Source: Antedon mediterranea (lineage: Eukaryota > Echinodermata > Crinoidea > Comatulida > Antedonidae). Taken from it: DNA of 64,000 nt. A model generated the notes under the pieces. The model saw only the letters and a program-made list of their open reading frames with translations, was not told the DNA's origin and did no database searches. A program made the translations under genes and the position numbers. Of the stretch, positions 23,226 through 33,806 are shown one piece after another. Location: positions 22,897,070-22,961,069 of the forward strand of contig NC_092671.1 in NCBI RefSeq assembly GCF_964355755.1, in the 5' to 3' direction. The stretch's first letter is position 1. The number at the start of each line of letters is the position of its first letter.

Positions 23226-24235
23226 ACATGTGGTTATAACCACTTGTGATTGTCTGGATTTTTTTTTCTATCTTAATCTTCTTTTCTTCCATGAATTCCA
23301 TGAAATTTGTTTCACTTGTATCTATAGATGTGCAGGAAACTCCATTATTTGACAGTTGCGCAGCGTAAGCTACACACGATTTTATGAAATTTTATGGTTG
23401 CTCATAAATTCTGAACAAAAAATAATTTTCAATGAAACTTAAGGACAATGTATTTCAAAATAATTATGGAGTAATTTTAAAAGTTTCAAAATTATACTCG
23501 AGTAGCTAGATCAACTTACGTACGCACTTTGAGGTCCAGAGAATTTGACTTCAGATTGGATTAGGATGGTCAAACAATCATTATTGGTTTGTTTACACAT
23601 TTTTTAAATGTGGCAAAAGGTCAACAGGTTAGGGTGAAAGGTTATAATATCAAACACAAATAGGTCCTTAAATCTCGACAACCACTGGTCACAGAAAGGT
23701 CTCAAATTGATCAGAAGGTATACAGTTATATTCATTCTAATGGAACATTTTAGTAAAAAATGACCGAAAATGTCATTTCTGACCATTGACCTACTACCCA
23801 GGGCATGTATGTATCTCCGTAACTACTGGTCGTAGACACTTAAATTAGGTCTTGTTTTGTTATTGTTCGCATTTTGAAAAATGTTACAAAAGGTCAAAGG
23901 GTCAGGGTCAAGGATTATATGAACAACTATAAATAGGTACTTGTATCTCGGCAATCACTGGTCACAGCAAGTCAATTTTAGTCTTAAAATGTTGAGAAGG
24001 CATGCATTCATAATCAGTCTAATGGGATATTTTAGTGAAAAATGATCAGAAATGCAATTTCTGACCTTTGACCCATATACCAGGGCATCTTTATATCTAT
24101 GTAAACACTGGTCGTAGAAACTTAAATTTTGTATCAAATTGTTGGAAATATACATATTTACATTCATTTTAAAAGAAAATTTGGTGAAAAGATGATCAGA
24201 AATACTATTAACTACTAATTTTTCAAACAAAAAAC
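23226..24235 (+). repeat. Helentron-like 5' hairpin (E3) followed by degenerate ~290-bp tandem units
   Basis: GTGGTTATAACCAC (23,230-23,243) is followed by TTGTGATTGTC, the same layout as the E1 and E2 5' ends but a different hairpin. From about 23,600 to 24,190 two or more diverged units repeat: AAAGGTCAA, CTTGTATCTCGGCAATCACTGGTC, TCTAATGG, TTTTAGT, AAAATGATC, GACCTTTGACC, CCAGGGCAT. No 3' end was identified. Confidence 0.5.
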
Positions 24236-24239
24236 ATAC

Positions 24240-24436
24240 CTACTACACAACTTTTATTCTTAAATAAATGTTATGCAATAACTGATGCTTTAAATGGTTT
24301 CATTATAGGAACTACAACAAATCCTTTACTGTTCGTAATTGTACTTTTGCTTATAATAATGCTAGAAAATATTGTTGACTCCTGAGGACGATCAAACATT
24401 GATAGAAACGTTGAACTCAACAGTTCTTTTCAGAAT
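24240..24436 (+). repeat. Penelope-like retroelement 3' fragment with hammerhead-like core
   Basis: The segment CTGAGGACGATCAAACATTG then GATAGAAACGTTGAAC (24,382-24,416) has the hammerhead core plan CTGANGA, stem, GAAAC, and is followed by CAACAGTTCTTTTCAGAA, a sequence I know from the ends of Penelope-like elements of marine invertebrates. The stem has one mismatch (G opposite A) and the closing helix has a bulge, so activity is doubtful. No reverse transcriptase is seen upstream. Confidence 0.5.
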
Positions 24437-24459
24437 GCTAGAAGTAACTTACCGTAATT

Positions 24460-24620
24460 ATCCGAATAAACGCACAGGACATTTATTGAAGAGGGGTGCT
24501 TAGGAGGAGGGGTGTTTATTCGGTGAAGGTGTTTATTTTTTTTTTGGTGTAATGGTAACATGTATAATCAAATAGATACACCATAGATATAAAAAAAATA
24601 ATAATATTTTCGAATGTCAC
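24460..24620. repeat. Interspersed repeat R2 (CCGAATAAACGCAC... family), copy 1
   Basis: This holds TATCCGAATAAACGCAC, GGGGTGTTTATTCGG and GTAATGGTAACATGTATAAT. The same layout is seen around 56,385-56,453 continued at 58,475-58,560, where a 2.0 kb element has split it. Confidence 0.55.
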
Positions 24621-24980
24621 CAACAAATTATAAATTTACACATCTGTTCCCAGTGTACATAATAAAACAATATATAATTCTGGAGATTTATTATCAATAC
24701 CACTAGAAACTTAGTTTTTTTTACTTAAGTACTAAGTGCATTAACAATAAAAGCATCAGAAGTGTATTTTAAAATGTTGTAGATCATGATAAAATCATAC
24801 TAAAACACACTACAGTATACAAGGGTGTTTTCAGGAAAGCTGGACATATTGTAAAATAGTAATGAAACTATGAATTAGTATATACTGTATATGGAAAAGA
24901 CAGTGTTGATTGTTGACAAATTGTATTTACAAACAAACAGATGATAGAATGAATTTGATTCATAACAATTGTAATATGTA

Positions 24981-25145
24981 ACTAGATTTGAACTCGTCAC
25001 AATGTCCGGTTAGCCATATTAATGCATGATCCGATATCTACAACTAATCAACTTCCAGAATATGTAATAAAATTAACTTTCACCGTTTAGTTTTGAAACT
25101 ACGACTGTTTAAAAAAAGCCATAATTTTGACGAATTTAAATTATT
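24981..25145 (-). mobile_element. Helentron-like E2 3'-end fragment, minus strand
   Basis: On the minus strand the sequence runs through AACTTCCAGAATATG and GGCTAACCGGACATTGTGAC to CGAGTTCAAATCTAG at the outer end. The terminal hairpin has lost its left half, joining ACATTGT directly to GACGAGTTC. It matches 12,820-12,955 plus the extreme 3' end. Confidence 0.65.
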
Positions 25146-25440
25146 GTAGAAAGATTCAATGAATGTAAGATACTAATAAATCATATGCACTCAACAATCT
25201 TTCCATCAAAAATGCAAAGAAAAAAAGATTCAAAACTGCATTCCTGCAAACCATGCCAAAATGAAATATACTGAATGCTATAGTATTAAAATTCTTCAAT
25301 TAAAATACTTTATATTGCACACAAAAGCAAAAACAATTTTAGGTAATGAATATTTTCAATATTATTCCAGTAGAACACCTATTAGGGTGAAACTAAACAG
25401 GGGCTGACTGTAGTGATATATACATATATTGCCCTGTGTG

Positions 25441-25848
25441 TGTGTCCCTTTAATAGGAGTGTCCCCTGAATAGGAGTGTCCTCTGAATAGGAGTGTACCC
25501 TGAATAGGAGTGTACCCTGAATAGGAGTGTCTCTTGAATAGGAGTGTCTCTTGAATAGGAGTGTCTCTTGAATAGGAGTGTCTCTTGAATAGGAGTGTCT
25601 CTTGAATAGGAGTGTACCCTGAATAGGAGTGTACCCTGAATAGGAGTGTACCCTGAATAGGAGTGTCCCTTGAATAGGAGTGTCCCTTGAATAGGAGTGT
25701 ACCCTGAATAGGAGTGTACCCTGAATAGGAGTGTCCCCTGAATAGGAGTGTACCCTGAATAGGAGTGTACCCTGAATAGGAGTGTACCCTGAATAGGAGT
25801 GTACCCTTAATAGGAGTGTCCCCTAAATAGGAGTGTACCCTGAATGGT
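25441..25848. repeat. Minisatellite, 17-bp unit GAATAGGAGTGTACCCT
   Basis: About 24 consecutive units. Variants differ at the ACCC positions (TCTCTT, CCCTT, CCCCT), and identical variants sit next to each other, as expected from local unit duplication. The array ends directly at the start of repeat R1 copy 2. Confidence 0.92.
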
Positions 25849-26206
25849 GAAAATATGCTAAATTTAAAAATTAATATATATCGTTTGAATGCCCGGAAAC
25901 ACCTTTTTTTTGTATGTATCCTATGTATGATTTATTATGAAATTAAGAGAACAAAAGTTGATTAAGTCATCATTAATGGCATATTAAATTTAAAAAAATT
26001 AATTTCGACAAACAAATTATAACATTTTCTTAGGCCGAAATAACAAACTTAACTTTAACTTTCTTCCTTAAGAAGTTCATATATTAAATTTAAAAGTATA
26101 TAGTTTGACAGTGCATCATTTTTTTACATTTTTAAAGATGTCATCATAGTAAAACATTATAATTCATTGCGGTATGTAATAATCTATCTGCACCAAAGTG
26201 GTTGAC
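25849..26206 (+). repeat. Interspersed repeat R1, copy 2
   Basis: This is a same-orientation relative of 7,208-7,570, beginning GAATGGTGAAAATATGCTAA and ending at TCTATCTGCACCAAAGTGGTT. It lies only about 60 bp from the 26,266-26,370 SETDB1 exon. Confidence 0.8.
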
Positions 26207-26265
26207 CCCTTATATCTCGAAAAAGTTGGATGGCAATTTGTCCCCTTTCGGGTGATAAAACTTAC

Positions 26266-26370
26266 TGTGTTGCTGCATATCCATCATCAAAACTGTTCTC
26301 ATCTGTACTAGGTATATGATGTGGGGATGAACTGCTACTATCTGTGTGATAATCTGCATCAGAATTGCAA
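26266..26370 (-). CDS. SETDB1: SETDB1 internal exon: Ser/Asp-rich part of the SET insertion
   Basis: A 105-bp exon encodes a Ser/Asp/His-rich stretch (NSDADYHTDSSSSSPHHIP, then TDENSFDDGYAATQ). It begins with one T that completes the Ser codon left open at 27,807 and ends with two bases (CA) that need one more. The acceptor is TTCAATTTTAG and the donor ACACA|GTAAG. The sequence is low-complexity and would not be identifiable alone. Its assignment rests on position in the minus-strand exon chain, exact phase compatibility on both sides, canonical splice sites and the known acidic, disordered nature of the SETDB1 insertion. Confidence 0.85.
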
Positions 26371-26479
26371 CTAAAATTGAAAGACGAAAACTGGCAATTA
26401 GTGTATTTTTTTTTTTTTTTCATCATATTATACATTAATTAAAATTAAAAGCTAACAAAAACAACATAGATATCCATCT

Positions 26480-27455
26480 CCTTAAAGGCCCTAAATTAAA
26501 TAAAGGTTCATAAAAATTTGAATTTGATTTATAAATGTTTCTAATTGTATCCATTTTGTATTAAAAATACTGTTCTTAAAATTTTGATGATAAATAAAAT
26601 TTTCCGCTTCATAAAACCTTTTTAACTTGTTCATAGCCATTTTTATAGTTGGCTTACATTTAACTAGTTTACATTATAAATACATGATTTTACTATTAGA
26701 ATTTGCATTAATGGCTTTTAAATTAAAATTCTAATGCGCATCTTGGTATCTGAAAATTATGTTCTCTTTACTAAAACTAAATTGCAGTTTTTTCTAAAAT
26801 TCTTTCCTGGAGGAAGTTCCATATCCTTTTTACTATTGGACAATTACATAACAAATACTTAATGGTTTCGATTTGACCATCTCCAAATGAGCACATTGAA
26901 GTTTCTTTTATATCATTTTAAATAATTGTTCATTTGTTGCAATTATTCTATTTAAAATTTTATATTGAAAATATATTAAAACAATATTCATTGTACACGT
27001 ATGTGAAGCTAGGTAGATTGTTTTGCATTGGTTGTTATTATTGAATACAAACTTATTCTCTGCCCATTTCTTTTGTGCTTTTCATGATTTAAACAATGAG
27101 TTGTTTAGAACATCATAAAAAATGTGACAACGTTTTCTTTGTTGAAAGAGTACTTTTATATGAAATGGAATATCTGGCAAAACTCTATCAATGAATATAT
27201 GTGAAACAGAGTCGAAGGCTTTTTCAAAGTCAATAATAGCATACCGGGAATCTTTAACTGTTCACTAATACATATAATGTCGTTCCTTTGTCTAATATTT
27301 TCGGCAATAAACCTATCTGGCATAAAACCATTTTGCTCTCTACTTATAATATGAGTTAATACATTCTTTATTCGATTAGCTATACACCCAGGCGCTAACT
27401 TAAAGGTGATGCTTAATAGTGATATAGGTTGCCAATTTTTTAGAAGCGGCAATTA
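26480..27455 (-). mobile_element. L1/Tx1-like LINE remnant
   Basis: The minus strand carries the front of an RT domain (27,452-27,156) and, about 300 bp further on, a C-terminal cysteine motif (near 26,905-26,820). The middle of RT, including the YxDD motif, is missing. It lies in the 1.4 kb intron between two SETDB1 exons. Confidence 0.7.
27156..27452 (-). pseudogene. Reverse transcriptase N-terminal fragment (L1/Tx1-like)
   Basis: The peptide contains LKNWQPISLLSITFKL, CIANRIKNVLTHIIS and EQNGFMPDRFIAENIRQ, the classic opening motifs of L1/Tx1-type reverse transcriptases. After MLLLTLKKP the conserved continuation (DFEKAFDS in relatives) is lost and the sequence is unrelated. A separate downstream fragment reads MCSFGDGQIETIKYLLCNCP (near 26,890-26,835), the usual C-terminal zinc motif of these elements. 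Confidence 0.75.
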
Positions 27456-27806
27456 CACATGTTTTAAACGCACGACAAACGCAGGTTATGGTACATGATT
27501 TGTCGTCAGTACTGTATGAATATAACCCGACTATATTTATTATTATCCCTTTTATTTTCATACTCTTTGGAAAAAAAAAAAAAAAATACTGGTATCTGAA
27601 AGTATTGATATATCAAAATGATCAGAATTTAGGTTTTAAACTACATTTGAAACCCACCCTAGGGTGGTTATACTTGATAGTAAATAACTAATAAATGAAT
27701 AAAATAAGCATTCATAAGTGACATAAAATAAATGTTGAAGACTTACAAAACAAAATGCACATAAAAAATTACAAATCATGCATCTTGTTCCTGTTTGTAC
27801 ACTAAC
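27456..27806. other. Intronic DNA with no recognised feature
   Basis: This stretch between the LINE remnant and the 27,807-27,888 exon contains a 15-base A run near 27,572. No gene was seen. Confidence 0.45.
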
Positions 27807-27888
27807 CTAGAATTGGTGCTCTCAGTTTCATATCCTTCTGAACTCTGAACATCACTTTCATAACCTTCTTTGTTTTTTTCTACAACCT
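27807..27888 (-). CDS. SETDB1: SETDB1 internal exon: start of the SET-splitting insertion
   Basis: This 82-bp exon encodes EVVEKNKEGYESDVQSSEGY and a few more residues. The match to vertebrate SETDB1, where LDHIESVENFKEGYESD follows the SET N-terminal half, is direct. The acceptor is CACTTTAG with two leading bases (AG) that complete the Glu codon begun at 33,807. The donor is TTCTAG|GTTAGT, leaving two bases for the next exon. EGYESD and EGYETE form a small internal repeat. The exon is too short to be found by length and was recognised by reading the minus strand for the family motif and checking the phase. Confidence 0.92.
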
Positions 27889-28039
27889 CTAAAGTGAAAG
27901 TATGAATAAAAATATTTTTTTTTTTTTGTTATTAAATTTAAATGTTCTTCATCAGAAGGTTATTAATGAAAAATATAATAATAAAAGTGCAGCGGAATAC
28001 AACTTTGGCATATATCACAAATCTTATTATTAAAGGGGA

Positions 28040-28142
28040 TTCTGTTGGTAGCAATTTACCACCATATATGTGCTAATGCTTATATGCGCTATACAAGAAT
28101 GAACTATTGCTATTGCTATTGCTATTGCTATTGCTATTACTA
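28040..28142 (+). repeat. Retroposon-like 3' tail with (ATTGCT)n
   Basis: GGTAGCAATTTACCACCATA and GCTTATATGCGCTATACAAG lead into about six copies of ATTGCT, similar in plan to the GCGCTGTATAAATC tail at 50,735. Only the tail is recognised. Confidence 0.5.
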
Positions 28143-29438
28143 TTATTCGCCATTTTGTGAAATCGCATTATCAATCATATCTCCATAATTCATTATCACA
28201 TATTAATGAAATTCCCTACACGTAAACTTCAGGTCAAGGATAAAAATATTAGCAAATAAAAACGCACGCGTACATAGGTTCATGCGCGTAAAATCGCGCG
28301 TTATAAGTTAAAAATGTGAAAAATCAATTTCTAATCAATTTTCTACGCATTTCATGTCAAAAATTCCCACGCGCACGCACATTTTTTCGCGCGCGGCACG
28401 CATGTAGCGTTAAAGACATATTTTTTGCACTTGATTTATGTTTTTTCAGCCCTTTTCTCGTAATTTTACCAACTTTTAAACAATTTCGACTTTAAATCAC
28501 GTCATGCGAGCACGTCGAATTTGAGAATTTGCGCGTGTTTTTGATGAAAAAGTTAAAAAATTCGTCAAAATTATGCCTTTTTTTAAACAGTCATATTTTC
28601 TAAACTAAACGGTGAAAGTTATTTTTATTACATATTCTGGAAGATGATGAGTTGTAGATATCGGATCATGCATCAATATGGCTAACCGGACATTGTGACG
28701 TCATTGTATGGCCACTCGAATATAAAATATTGGATTTTTGTCTCTTTCGTCATAGCTTATCGCATTTAATAGAGCGCATATCCACTTATGCGTTTTCCAT
28801 TTTGCACCTGATTTTGATATTGTCTAGGTCAATCAATTATCTTTCGAATGATTTACCATTTTAAAATTTTTTATGACGTCATCATGTTCAAAAGCGTGAA
28901 TTCCTTGGGTCATTTATTTTCATCATACAGTAAATTTCAATATGTTATAGCTCCTCAGAATAAGAAGAGATAATCATGATTAAAACGTTTTCTGGAAGCT
29001 GTTGAATTGTAGATACGAATTCATGTAAAAATTTTGCGCTTCGGGTGTTGTGATGTCATCATATGGCCAGTTGAATTATAAAAGTCGTATTTTCATATTT
29101 TGCGTCATAGTTCATGACATTTAAAAGAGCGCGCATCCATATTATGCGTATCCCAATTTCTTCAACACATTAATAAGTTGTTGCTCAAATAATTTCTTTC
29201 CAAAATTGCTATCTACGTATTTCATTTTGATGACATCATCATTTTAAAATTTGGAATAAAGGAGGGTCCCGTTATTTTCACCTATTCTGCACTGTATTTA
29301 GTATGTATGCTACACTGTATATAGATATACAGTATATACTGTACATATTGTATATGACATATAATAGGCACAATTCAGCATTATAAGCGTATAATAGGAT
29401 GGCATACATCAACATTTTCCGATCGTATGTTAACGTAC
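28143..29438 (+). mobile_element. Helentron-like mosaic (E1/E2), left part
   Basis: The start matches E1 (GCCATTTTGTGAAATC, compare 11,907). The middle from about 28,270 to 28,690 matches E2 (CCCACGCGCACGCACATTTT, compare 12,619; GGCTAACCGGACATTGTGAC, compare 12,933). The end matches E1 again (CACTGTATATAGATATACAG, compare 16,605). The 5' hairpin is missing. The copy is split by the LTR element at 29,439. Confidence 0.65.
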
Positions 29439-30078
29439 TGTAATATAACGATATACTTTTATATTTAAGAAAACCGACCTTTGTATCGGAATTCAAATAG
29501 GTTCACAAACTTGACCCAGAAAGTCCAGAGGAGAGTTTGTCCAGATGTTTTAATGACCATTTAGTTTATAATAGAATCCCTAAAGAAAACACTTAGCTTA
29601 ACTTTGTGACTGTTCCCATCGTAAAACAATTAGATATTGACAGTTTTAAGCAGAGATTCGACAGGGCGAATTCATCATTGTAACCTCCCCAGATAAGATC
29701 AATCATTCCCACTTAAACACCCCTGGACCAACTTAGGACCAATCGTTACCCTCACAGATTATGTAGTGACATATGCAAATGAACGGAGGGCCAATATACT
29801 CCCAAGTTTCAGAAGGGCCCAGACACACCTTACAGCCACCTCACGGAGCACACACCTTACAGCCACCTCACGGAGCACACACCTCACAGCCACTTCTTCA
29901 GAAGCAGACCTACACACTTCACACCTCACTGACAGCATCATTGATCGTCCGTTCCTTATCTATACTTATAGTTGTATATTGTACTGAAGTATTATACTGA
30001 ATAAACAATATATGTGTTACGACAGTCAAGCGAGTAAGAGTCTTCATTAGTACCTCAACAACGAAACATTATATTACA
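29439..30078 (+). repeat. 5' LTR of the non-autonomous LTR element
   Basis: It carries three direct copies of a ~27-bp unit (ACACACCTTACAGCCACCTC plus ACGGAGC) at about 29,823-29,895. GAATAAACAATATATG near 29,999 is a possible polyadenylation signal. Small frames over this part are repeat-driven. Confidence 0.9.
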
Positions 30079-30212
30079 TGGTGGAAGACCCAAATTTCAT
30101 AAGGAACAGTGTGAGAAAACAAGAAATAAACACTTAACAAGACACGAAGACGAAGACAAAAATAACCATATTTGTTTGAAAGGAGAGAAATTTACTTTGA
30201 CTCAAAAGACAA

Positions 30213-30408
30213 GCTGAAATTATATTTGAATGAGATCGAGACAAGCAGAAATTTTATCAAATTATTACCATTGGATGAAGACAAAGAAGATAATCGAGGA
30301 AGACACAAAAGACAAGCTGAAATTATATTTGAATGAGATCGAGACAAGCAGAAATTTTATCAAATTATAACCATTGGATAAAGACAAAGAAGATAATCGA
30401 GGAAGACC
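30213..30408 (+). repeat. Tandem duplication, ~98-bp unit, two copies, inside the LTR element
   Basis: GACAAGCTGAAATTATATTT through AAAGAAGATAATCGAGGAAG occurs twice in a row with only a few differences. It lies in the leader just after the primer-binding-like site. Confidence 0.85.
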
Positions 30409-30899
30409 CAAGAAGAATCAAAACAGAAGCAAGCGGACAAGAACTGTTTCGTTTGGACACTTTCAACTTCACGCCGGTTTTTTTTTTTTTTTCGATCGTT
30501 TTTTTTAACATTTACTTTTTTGAACATTGATGAACACCTTTCGCATTTTTTTAATTCGTTGTTTGAAAATTTGAACATTGATGAACACTTTTAACATTTT
30601 TTTAATTCGTTGTTTGAACATTTAAACATTTTTTAACACTTTTTGCATTCCTTTAATTCATTTTTAATTGGATCCGAAGCATTTGGGGTAAGTCAAAACC
30701 ATTTTGATTTTTGATTTGTAACCTTGATTGAAAAAGTGAGAGTTTACATATATATACACTAAAATTGTTTTTTAAATTGTTAAAATAATTGTTGAATAAA
30801 CCCACCGATAATAATGAGAAAATTCAGAACACCGTTAACGTAGTAAATGACGAAAACAATGTTTAATTTGTCAACGAACATGATAGGACACCCACCCAA

Positions 30900-31319
30900 T
30901 TGCAATCAGATACCCTTACACATCCAACTAAAGTAGAACCCCTTAACTTGCAACCTTACATTGACTGTGTAGAGAATAACATGGGATTAGCAGCCCCATT
31001 CCAAATGAAAGAAGAACAAATTAAGGAACAAACTAATCTAATTATGACAGCACCTAATGATTCAAATATGACATTAAACCGAGGTAGATTCAAAGCAGGA
31101 CATTTCCAAGTTTTAGTTTCGTATTCTAAACCGACTTCAGCCAAACGCAACACCGATAAAACAAAACACGAATCTAATGATCGCAAATTTTGGTGGAATA
31201 TTGACAGATATAACGATACAGATAAATTGATTAAAGAGATCATTAATGATAAACAGATACCGATAAGTGGATCGCCAAAACGATTCATAAAACGTTTGTA
31301 TAATGCAACGAGTTACTGA
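30900..31319 (+). CDS. Hypothetical protein of the non-autonomous LTR element (up to 139 residues)
   Basis: An open frame of unknown function occupies the middle of the interior. It is hydrophilic and basic near the C-terminus (KRFIKRLYNATSY). A central block reads RFKAGHFQVLVSYSK and a Trp-rich block reads KFWWNIDRY. No zinc knuckle, protease, RT or integrase motif is visible. The frame starts without ATG; the first in-frame ATG is in NNMGLAAP. Upstream the same frame continues back to about 30,795 apart from one stop at 30,864. It may be a shortened Gag-like product, but no family match is recognised. Confidence 0.4.
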   Translation: MQSDTLTHPTKVEPLNLQPYIDCVENNMGLAAPFQMKEEQIKEQTNLIMTAPNDSNMTLNRGRFKAGHFQVLVSYSKPTSAKRNTDKTKHESNDRKFWWNIDRYNDTDKLIKEIINDKQIPISGSPKRFIKRLYNATSY

Positions 31320-32224
31320 TTTAATTTTTTTTGCAAGATTATTTTTAAATTACGACATGTGCTAAATTAATGATAGCATAGTCTACGTATTTTTGATGAG
31401 ATTTGTTTAGTAATGATGTGATTTCAGTTAAAAGAGAATTGAATTTATGTTTAAGTATTGATTTTGTAACGAGTTTTTTGATAAAGATTAATTGTGAATT
31501 TTGATGATCGATATATTGAGATATTGAAAAGAACGACAATCATTTTGTAACAAATATTTTGTTTAACCTTTGAGTCGTTAATCTCAAGCATTAATTAATT
31601 GATATACAATAACAGGAGATTTTCTTAGTACTTTTAATTGTAATTTTTTGGACATTGAGTACAAAAGTCGAATTTGTCGATTGATTGAAATCGTAATTAC
31701 CTGTAAATATAAATGCTTAAATCGATAAAGTTGTGATGATAACGATATATTGTGGATAAGTTTGTGTCAACGGGACACACACATTTGTTTCTTTTAAAGT
31801 TTTAAGTGATTAAGTTTGATATTTGATTTTAGGCTAATCAGCCACAGTTTCTTGAGTTTTATGTTTTGATTTGATGATTTATGTTTGAAGACCATTAGAA
31901 CGCGATGAGTTGTCGCATGATTTGATGTATGTTCAATGTAACATACTATTTTTAAGTTTTGTATTTTTATTTTAACTGATTTATGTTTGATTTACGCGAA
32001 TTTTATACCAAATTCATTTTTAATATTAATTTTTTTTTAAGAGAGAGAAGAGAGAGAGTGAAAGTGATAAGGGTACACTTCAGAGTCAATGGTTTTGGCT
32101 AACTCAATTTTTGCTTATGTATAATAATGTTTTTTTCTTTTATATAACTTTAATTTTGCATGCCACTATTATAACCATTTTTATATTTTAAATAGATTAG
32201 AAAAAAAAAAGGGAAACAGAGGGA

Positions 32225-32862
32225 TGTAATATAACGATATACTTTTATATTTAAGAAAACCGACCTTTGTATCGGAATTCAAATAGGTTCACAAACTTGA
32301 CCCAGAAAGTCCAGAGGAGAGTTTGTCCAGATGTTTTAATGACCATTTAGTTTATAATAGAATCCCTAAAGAAAACACTTAGCTTAACTTTGTGACTGTT
32401 CCCATCGTAAAACAATTAGATATTGACAGTTTTAAGCAGAGATTCGACAGGGCCAATTCATCATTGTAACCTCCCCAGATAAGATCAATCATTCCCACTT
32501 AAACACCCCTGGACCAACTTAGGACCAATCGTTACCCTCACAGATTACGTAGTGACATATGCAAATGAACGGAGGGCCAATATACTCCCAAGTTTCAGAA
32601 GGGCCCAGACACACCTTACAGCCACCTCACGGAGCACACACCTTACAGCCACCTCACGGAGCACACACCTCACAGCCACTTCTTCAGAAGCAGACCTACA
32701 CACTTCACACCTCACTGACAGCATCATTGATCGTCCGTTCCTTATCTATACTTATAGTTGTATATTGTACTGAAGTATTATACTGAATAAACAATATATG
32801 TGTTACGACAGTCAAGCGAGTCAGAGTCTTTCATTAGTACAACAAAGCAACATTATATTACA
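32225..32862 (+). repeat. 3' LTR of the non-autonomous LTR element
   Basis: This matches the 5' LTR with only about ten visible differences, clustered near the right end, including the same three ~27-bp units. The close match indicates a young insertion. Confidence 0.9.
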
Positions 32863-32950
32863 GTACGTGCATGTTTAAAAAAAAATTAATTTCAGTAAAA
32901 TGATAAAAATGATCACCTATAATTCGTCAAAGTGACAAATTAAATTCTAG
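32863..32950 (+). mobile_element. Helentron-like E1 3' end, right of the LTR insertion
   Basis: GTACGTGCATGTTTAAAAA continues the E1 sequence broken at 29,438 (compare 16,742). It ends with ATGATCACCTATAATTCGTC, a slightly mutated hairpin and AAATTCTAG at 32,950. Confidence 0.8.
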
Positions 32951-33257
32951 TTTATTTAGCTATTATATCATCATTTAATCAGAACTACTAGTTTTAAATC
33001 TATTACATTCAAGCAAGCTTCTGTATGCAAAAAGAGAGAAGCGTTCGGACGTTTTTATTATCTCTCCCTCTTCAAAATGTGCATGATTTTATCAGAAGAA
33101 TCCCCAGGCTATCTGCACATATAGCTGAAGAAATTTCTAGGAACGCAGAGGTTCTGTTTAGACAGAATTTGTTTTCAAGGCCTATATGATTGCAAGCATA
33201 GATGTACCTAATAAAACAGTGATCATTTTGTGTGGAAAATGAAAATGCAAGTTCTCT

Positions 33258-33593
33258 TTAAAGATGTATTTTCCCCCTGAAAAAATAATTTTGTTGAATA
33301 TTCCATTTTAATGTAACATAATAGTTATCCACTTTGACAAATAATTGGATTGAAAAAAAATGTATTTACCTGAAAAAAATTTAAAGCAAAAATATTGTCA
33401 AATTGGCTGCCAGCCAATGGATTTTTGGTTGAATTTAACCATTTATTTTGTAATTTTAAAAGTGAAAACATTATTTTTTTCATTTTTCTTTCTATGGAAG
33501 TGATTAACTTTATTAAAACTACAAAATAACATATTCAAAGTCTGATTTAATTAATCTTCATTTTTCATGTTTTTGGGGACAATATATCTTTAA
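33258..33593. mobile_element. MITE M1, copy 1 (TTAAAGATGTATT ends)
   Basis: Ends are TTAAAGATGTATTTTCCCCC and GGGGACAATATATCTTTAA, inverted relative to each other. The interior matches 43,716-44,066 in the same orientation, with ACATAATAGTTAT, TATTTACCTGAAAAAAAT and TCTATGGAAGTGA-type segments. About 340 bp, no coding capacity. TTAA at the ends suggests a TTAA-targeting family, unproven. Confidence 0.75.
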
Positions 33594-33806
33594 TTAAACA
33601 CTTGGTTAAATTAGGACTACAGGGTACAATGTTGGGTGGAAATATTATATTTTCATTTCATTTATTTCGTCTCACATATTTATAACAAAAAATAACAAAC
33701 AATAGAGAGAGACAGGATTCCCAAAAGCGAACTAAATCAAACTATCAAGTGGAAAGATAATAGTGCAGGTAATTCTACGTTGCATTGTGGTGATTTTAAC
33801 AATTAC

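Larger units (their letters stand above)
29439..32862 (+). mobile_element. Non-autonomous LTR retrotransposon, recently inserted
   Basis: Two nearly identical LTRs (640 and 638 bp) begin TGTAATATAACG and end CATTATATTACA. Four bases GTAC flank both sides (29,435-29,438 and 32,863-32,866). A primer-binding-like TGGTGGAAGACC follows the 5' LTR and a purine tract (GGGAAACAGAGGGA) precedes the 3' LTR. The 2.15 kb interior has no RT, integrase or protease, so movement would depend on proteins from another element. It interrupts a Helentron-like copy in the 5.9 kb SETDB1 intron. Confidence 0.9.

Noticed and set aside
25441-25848. Regular short repeats considered as a CRISPR array
   Set aside because: Units are contiguous without spacers and the context is animal intronic DNA.
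29759-30000. Three overlapping frames repeated at 32,545-32,786
   Set aside because: They lie in the LTRs and read the 27-bp triplicate in different frames; no independent support.
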